A stretch of 64,000 nt of DNA from Maricaulis maris (lineage in GTDB: Bacteria > Pseudomonadota > Alphaproteobacteria > Caulobacterales > Maricaulaceae). The notes under the pieces were generated by a model, which was given only the letters and a program-made list of their open reading frames with translations, was not told the origin of the DNA and did not search any database. Shown here piece by piece: positions 61,902 through 64,000 of the stretch; the stretch's first letter is position 1, and every line of letters starts with the position of its first letter. The position numbers were made by a program, and so were the translations under genes. The DNA lies in NCBI RefSeq assembly GCF_003634045.1, contig NZ_RBIM01000010.1, forward strand, positions 1-64,000. Direction: 5' to 3'.

Positions 61902-62414
61902 TCGTTAAGCCCTCCTGGCACTTGAAGGACAAGCAGGATATGCCTTGAGGACACACTTCGTGTGCTTCGAATGGTATACATGTAACGGAGCATTTTTGCC
62001 CGTATACATCCTGCTTGCTCTCACCCAAGTCGATCTCATCCGCAGAAATATACTCCAGGTTGAAACGCCGAGCTATAACACAACCGACACATGTGACGTT
62101 GCACCGATGCTTCACCCCAAGCACCGTGGCACATGTGTCACGAGGGCCTGACGAGTCCCCATCTGGGGACTCTAGGAAGGCTCTCGCCAAGAAGCCGTCA
62201 CAAGACGGATTCTTCTTCAAGAAGGGGGAGACACAATTGGCCGGGCAGAGGCCAATTTGGATCTCGCTTCAGGCCGCAGGCCCAAAGGGTGGGAAAGGGT
62301 GGGATAGCGCCAGCGTTTCGCCCCTCCTAAGGGGCGAGAAGTCTCGAACTCGTGATCGATCTGCGCCCTAGAACGACTTGCATCTGTAGTAACTACAGAT
62401 GTTATTGTGGCGAC
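61902..62414. other. Probable oriT region upstream of mobC
   Basis: No gene is seen in these 513 bp, but there is dense symmetry: CAAGCAGGAT (61930-61939) against ATCCTGCTTG (62008-62017); a CACAC-TTC-GTGTG hairpin at 61952-61964; direct GTATACAT copies at 61974 and 62002; GACACATGTG (62086-62095) against CACATGTGTC (62130-62139); and AGTCCCCA/TGGGGACT at 62154-62171. The ATCCTGC motifs look like the MOBP nic consensus (YATCCTG|Y). A MerR-type palindrome ends the region. Confidence 0.6.
62381..62401 (+). promoter_or_regulatory. MerR-type palindromic operator
   Basis: CATCTGTAG (62381-62389) and CTACAGATG (62393-62401) form a perfect 9-bp palindrome around TAA. A -35-like TTGCAT starts at 62379 and a -10-like TTATTG at 62402, 17-18 bp apart. 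This layout matches MerR-family promoters, with the operator in the spacer, just before the gene at 62415. Confidence 0.75.
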
Positions 62415-62780
62415 ATGTCAGTAGCGGGTACAGATCAAAGTTGGCTCTCAAGAGCGCTTTCGAGTGGCGGCGTGCTCGGAGGCTTCGCCGCTTTCGTGGG
62501 CGCGTCGTGTTGCGTCATCCCGATATTGCTTGTGCACTTCGGATTCGCGAGTGGGTTGGTCGCGAAACTCGGCTGGTTCGCGCGTTGGCAACCTTCCTTC
62601 TTTTGGACATCTGCAGGATTGCTCGCCGTTGCAGCGTCCTATGCAATATGGCGCGGCCAAGCATCAAGATCATTTTGGATCTGGTGGGTGATCGGAACAA
62701 CGTTCCTCATCGCCGCATTCATCCTGCCGCAGTACGAGTTCAGACTTCAAAGTTGGGTTTTGGATTGGACGCGGAGGTAA
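62415..62780 (+). CDS. MerT-like heavy-metal transport membrane protein
   Basis: A 121-residue protein with three or four membrane segments. The first hydrophobic segment holds a vicinal Cys pair in GASCCVIPILL, matching the MerT Cys-Cys site that carries Hg(II) inward. The operator and -10 box end within about 10 bp of the ATG, so no Shine-Dalgarno space exists and the mRNA may be leaderless. It begins an operon with the 180-aa membrane protein and MerR regulator. Whether the metal is mercury is not shown; no merP or merA is visible. Confidence 0.75.
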   Translation: MSVAGTDQSWLSRALSSGGVLGGFAAFVGASCCVIPILLVHFGFASGLVAKLGWFARWQPSFFWTSAGLLAVAASYAIWRGQASRSFWIWWVIGTTFLIAAFILPQYEFRLQSWVLDWTRR

Positions 62781-62781
62781 T

Positions 62782-63324
62782 ATGGCAGACGCTAAACCGA
62801 CTTTCCGTTTCGACGACGCTGGCACAATTCCACCGCCAGGGTGGATCGGTCGTGCTGCTCGCGCGCTCTTCGGTTACGGCTCACTTTATTGGGTCTATCA
62901 GATCGTGAGTTTTGGCGACGTCGGCGCGCTTACCAATCTCTCCGTGATTGGATTTACGCTCTTCGCATTGCAGCTCATTCCCTACACGGTGAACATTGGC
63001 TTCGGCATTAAGCTATCGTTCTGGCCACGCCTCCTTGCAGCGCTGGGCATCGCAGCGGCCGCCTATTTGGGTTGGCAATCAACCGGTGAAGTCGCGTCAT
63101 CATCGCTCTGGAACGCGATCGCGATATTGAACATCTATGTCTACGGGCATCTTGGGATATCGTTCGTGCTCGCGGCGATCTTCGCGACGGCTGGCTGCGA
63201 GATGCGGGCTCTCCCGATTTTGATTGGTCGGCTGGCCGGGCGCCGCGCCCGCGATCATTATTGCCCGGGCCCAATCCGGGCCATCGACAACTGGGAACGC
63301 AAGCGGTTTGGTCAAAAACCCTAG
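62782..63324 (+). CDS. Hypothetical multi-pass membrane protein in mer-like operon
   Basis: A 180-residue protein with about five hydrophobic segments (ALFGYGSLYWVYQIVSF; SVIGFTLFALQLIPYTV; RLLAALGIAAAAYLGW; LNIYVYGHLGISFVLAAIF). After IFATAGCEMRALP a single Cys occurs. No family is assigned. It starts 1 bp after the MerT-like stop (62780) and is coupled to it. Probably works with MerT-like and MerR-like products in metal handling, by context only. Confidence 0.65.
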   Translation: MADAKPTFRFDDAGTIPPPGWIGRAARALFGYGSLYWVYQIVSFGDVGALTNLSVIGFTLFALQLIPYTVNIGFGIKLSFWPRLLAALGIAAAAYLGWQSTGEVASSSLWNAIAILNIYVYGHLGISFVLAAIFATAGCEMRALPILIGRLAGRRARDHYCPGPIRAIDNWERKRFGQKP

Positions 63325-63355
63325 ACTGAGCGCAGCAACAAACCGAGACGACTTG

Positions 63356-63799
63356 ATGAACATCACCCGCGGTAAACTCGCCAAACTCACGGGCTGCCAT
63401 CTAGAGACTGTGCGGTACTATGAGAGCATCGGCCTCATGCCCGAACCTGCTCGTGCGGCAAATGGGTTTCGAACCTATTCGGATGACGATGTTCGACGGC
63501 TCCAGTTTTTGATGCGCGCACGCGATCTCGGATTTGCTGTCGCCGAGGTCCAGAACCTCCTCAGCTTGGTCGACAACAACGCCTATAGCTGTGGTCAGGT
63601 GCGAGATATAACTCTCGACCACTTGGCATCGGTGCGTAAGAAAATTGCGGACCTAAAACGTCTAGAAAGTGTTCTTGGTGACATGGCCTCACAGTGCGAC
63701 GGCGGTGTCGTGCCGGAATGCCCGATAGTTGATGCTCTCTACGACTTCGCGCCGGAGGACTTATCAGCATCGACTTGGAGTAACGCGTCCAGAACGTGA
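63356..63799 (+). CDS. MerR-family metal-responsive regulator
   Basis: A 147-residue MerR-type activator/repressor. N-terminal winged helix is seen (RGKLAKLTGCHLETVRYYESIGLMPEP and YSDDDVRRLQFLMRARDLGF), then a dimerisation helix and a C-terminal metal loop with three cysteines (SCGQ, about 81; QCDGG, about 117; ECPI, about 124), matching the MerR spacing. It lies 31 bp after the membrane-protein gene. It would bind the operator at 62381-62401. Its 3' end overlaps the convergent second MerR gene by 61 bp. Confidence 0.87.
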   Translation: MNITRGKLAKLTGCHLETVRYYESIGLMPEPARAANGFRTYSDDDVRRLQFLMRARDLGFAVAEVQNLLSLVDNNAYSCGQVRDITLDHLASVRKKIADLKRLESVLGDMASQCDGGVVPECPIVDALYDFAPEDLSASTWSNASRT

Positions 63800-64000
63800 C
63801 AGCCGGCGTTCGGTTCAATTGAGCACTTTCTGGCCGCCGCGCGCAGCGTGGACGCGACTGATTTCAGTTCCGCTATACGCCCTTCGACCACCTCAATATG
63901 GGCGTTGATCTCGCTAGCAACCGCCTGGCACTGGCCAGAATGGTCGCGCTCCAAACGCAGCAGCGCACGACATTGGTTCAGCGAGAACCCTAGATCTCGG
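63739..64000 (-). CDS. Second MerR-family regulator (C-terminal part; runs off the window)
   Basis: Only the C-terminal ~87 residues are present. On the minus strand it reads RDLGFSLNQCRALLRLERDHSGQC ..., a dimerisation helix, then KCSIEPNAGCHVLDALLQ at its end. The C-spacing (Cys in SGQC, KC and GC) is like Hg/Cd/Pb-type MerR proteins, so it is a second metal sensor. The start is beyond base 64000. It is tail-to-tail with the gene at 63356-63799 and overlaps it. Confidence 0.82.
   Translation of the reverse strand, partial: RDLGFSLNQCRALLRLERDHSGQCQAVASEINAHIEVVEGRIAELKSVASTLRAAARKCSIEPNAGCHVLDALLQVDADKSSGAKS

Larger units (their letters stand above)
45403..64000. mobile_element. Genomic island B (defence, metal efflux, mobilisation), partial
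   Basis: Left end set by the truncated tRNA-Leu at 45348-45402; right end outside the window. Contents: QatABCD, Fic, small element-type genes, metal efflux operon, MobC plus relaxase with oriT-like DNA, and MerR operons. Presence of mobilisation genes supports an integrative mobilisable element, but no integrase of its own is in view. The boundary could also be a chain of several insertions. Confidence 0.6.

Noticed and set aside
62015-62371. 118-codon plus-strand frame in the oriT-like region
   Set aside because: Low-complexity, crosses several palindromes, and has no ribosome site; better read as non-coding transfer region.

Overview
The window reads as chromosome of a GC-rich alphaproteobacterium, most likely a Caulobacterales/Maricaulales-type (Hyphomonadaceae-like) marine stalked bacterium. 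The reasons are an RpoH-type sigma factor, a CarD/CdnL regulator, a 7Fe FdxA ferredoxin, a Suv3-like helicase next to an S4-domain protein, and overall codon use. This taxonomic call is inference; no rRNA is present. All functional calls come from reading motifs, not from a database search.

Layout. (1) 1-11.6 kb is core chromosome: amidohydrolase lipoprotein, rpmB, DUF3108 protein, the helicase / S4 / TerB / fdxA / carD cluster, rpoH, a nuclease-like lipoprotein and a minimal chemoreceptor signalling domain. Its intergenic gaps carry dispersed palindromic repeats, including two diverged copies of a ~100-120 bp element. (2) 11.6-16.7 kb is an accessory patch with long non-coding flanks and a marked drop in GC. 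It holds a two-gene unit: a patatin-like phospholipase followed at once by a 728-residue protein with a Cys4 N-terminus, an apparently intact RelA/SpoT-type synthetase domain, no hydrolase domain and a long helical tail. It looks like a nucleotide-signal/phospholipase module and is the best candidate here for an undescribed system. (3) 16.7-31.0 kb is core again: EAL-domain signalling protein, S8 protease with a heptad-repeat stalk and probable beta-barrel, tRNA-Arg(CCT), alcohol dehydrogenase, pgeF-selO, alpha/beta hydrolase, DUF924, acyl-CoA synthetase and a DUF417 membrane protein. A parDE toxin-antitoxin pair follows.

(4) 31.83-45.36 kb is a 13.5 kb genomic island bounded by 14-bp direct repeats of the 3' end of a tRNA-Leu. 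It carries a tyrosine integrase at its right end, a complete type I restriction-modification operon (hsdM-hsdS-DUF4268-hsdR plus a small membrane protein), a DUF2971 gene, a serine resolvase with a probable operator/res site, and several unknown genes. (5) From 45.35 kb to the window end is a second element abutting the first: the repeat there is part of a longer 3' fragment of tRNA-Leu(CAA), whose intact copy should lie beyond 64 kb. It encodes the complete anti-phage QatABCD operon, a Fic protein with twin operators, two small mobile-element-type genes, an AraC regulator, a sterol-desaturase-like protein, a heavy-metal RND efflux operon, a MobC/relaxase mobilisation pair with an oriT-like region, and a MerR-controlled membrane-protein operon.

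Together regions 2, 4 and 5 form a chain of accessory defence and metal-resistance modules (patatin/RelA-like, type I R-M, Qat), with the last two stacked at one tRNA integration site.
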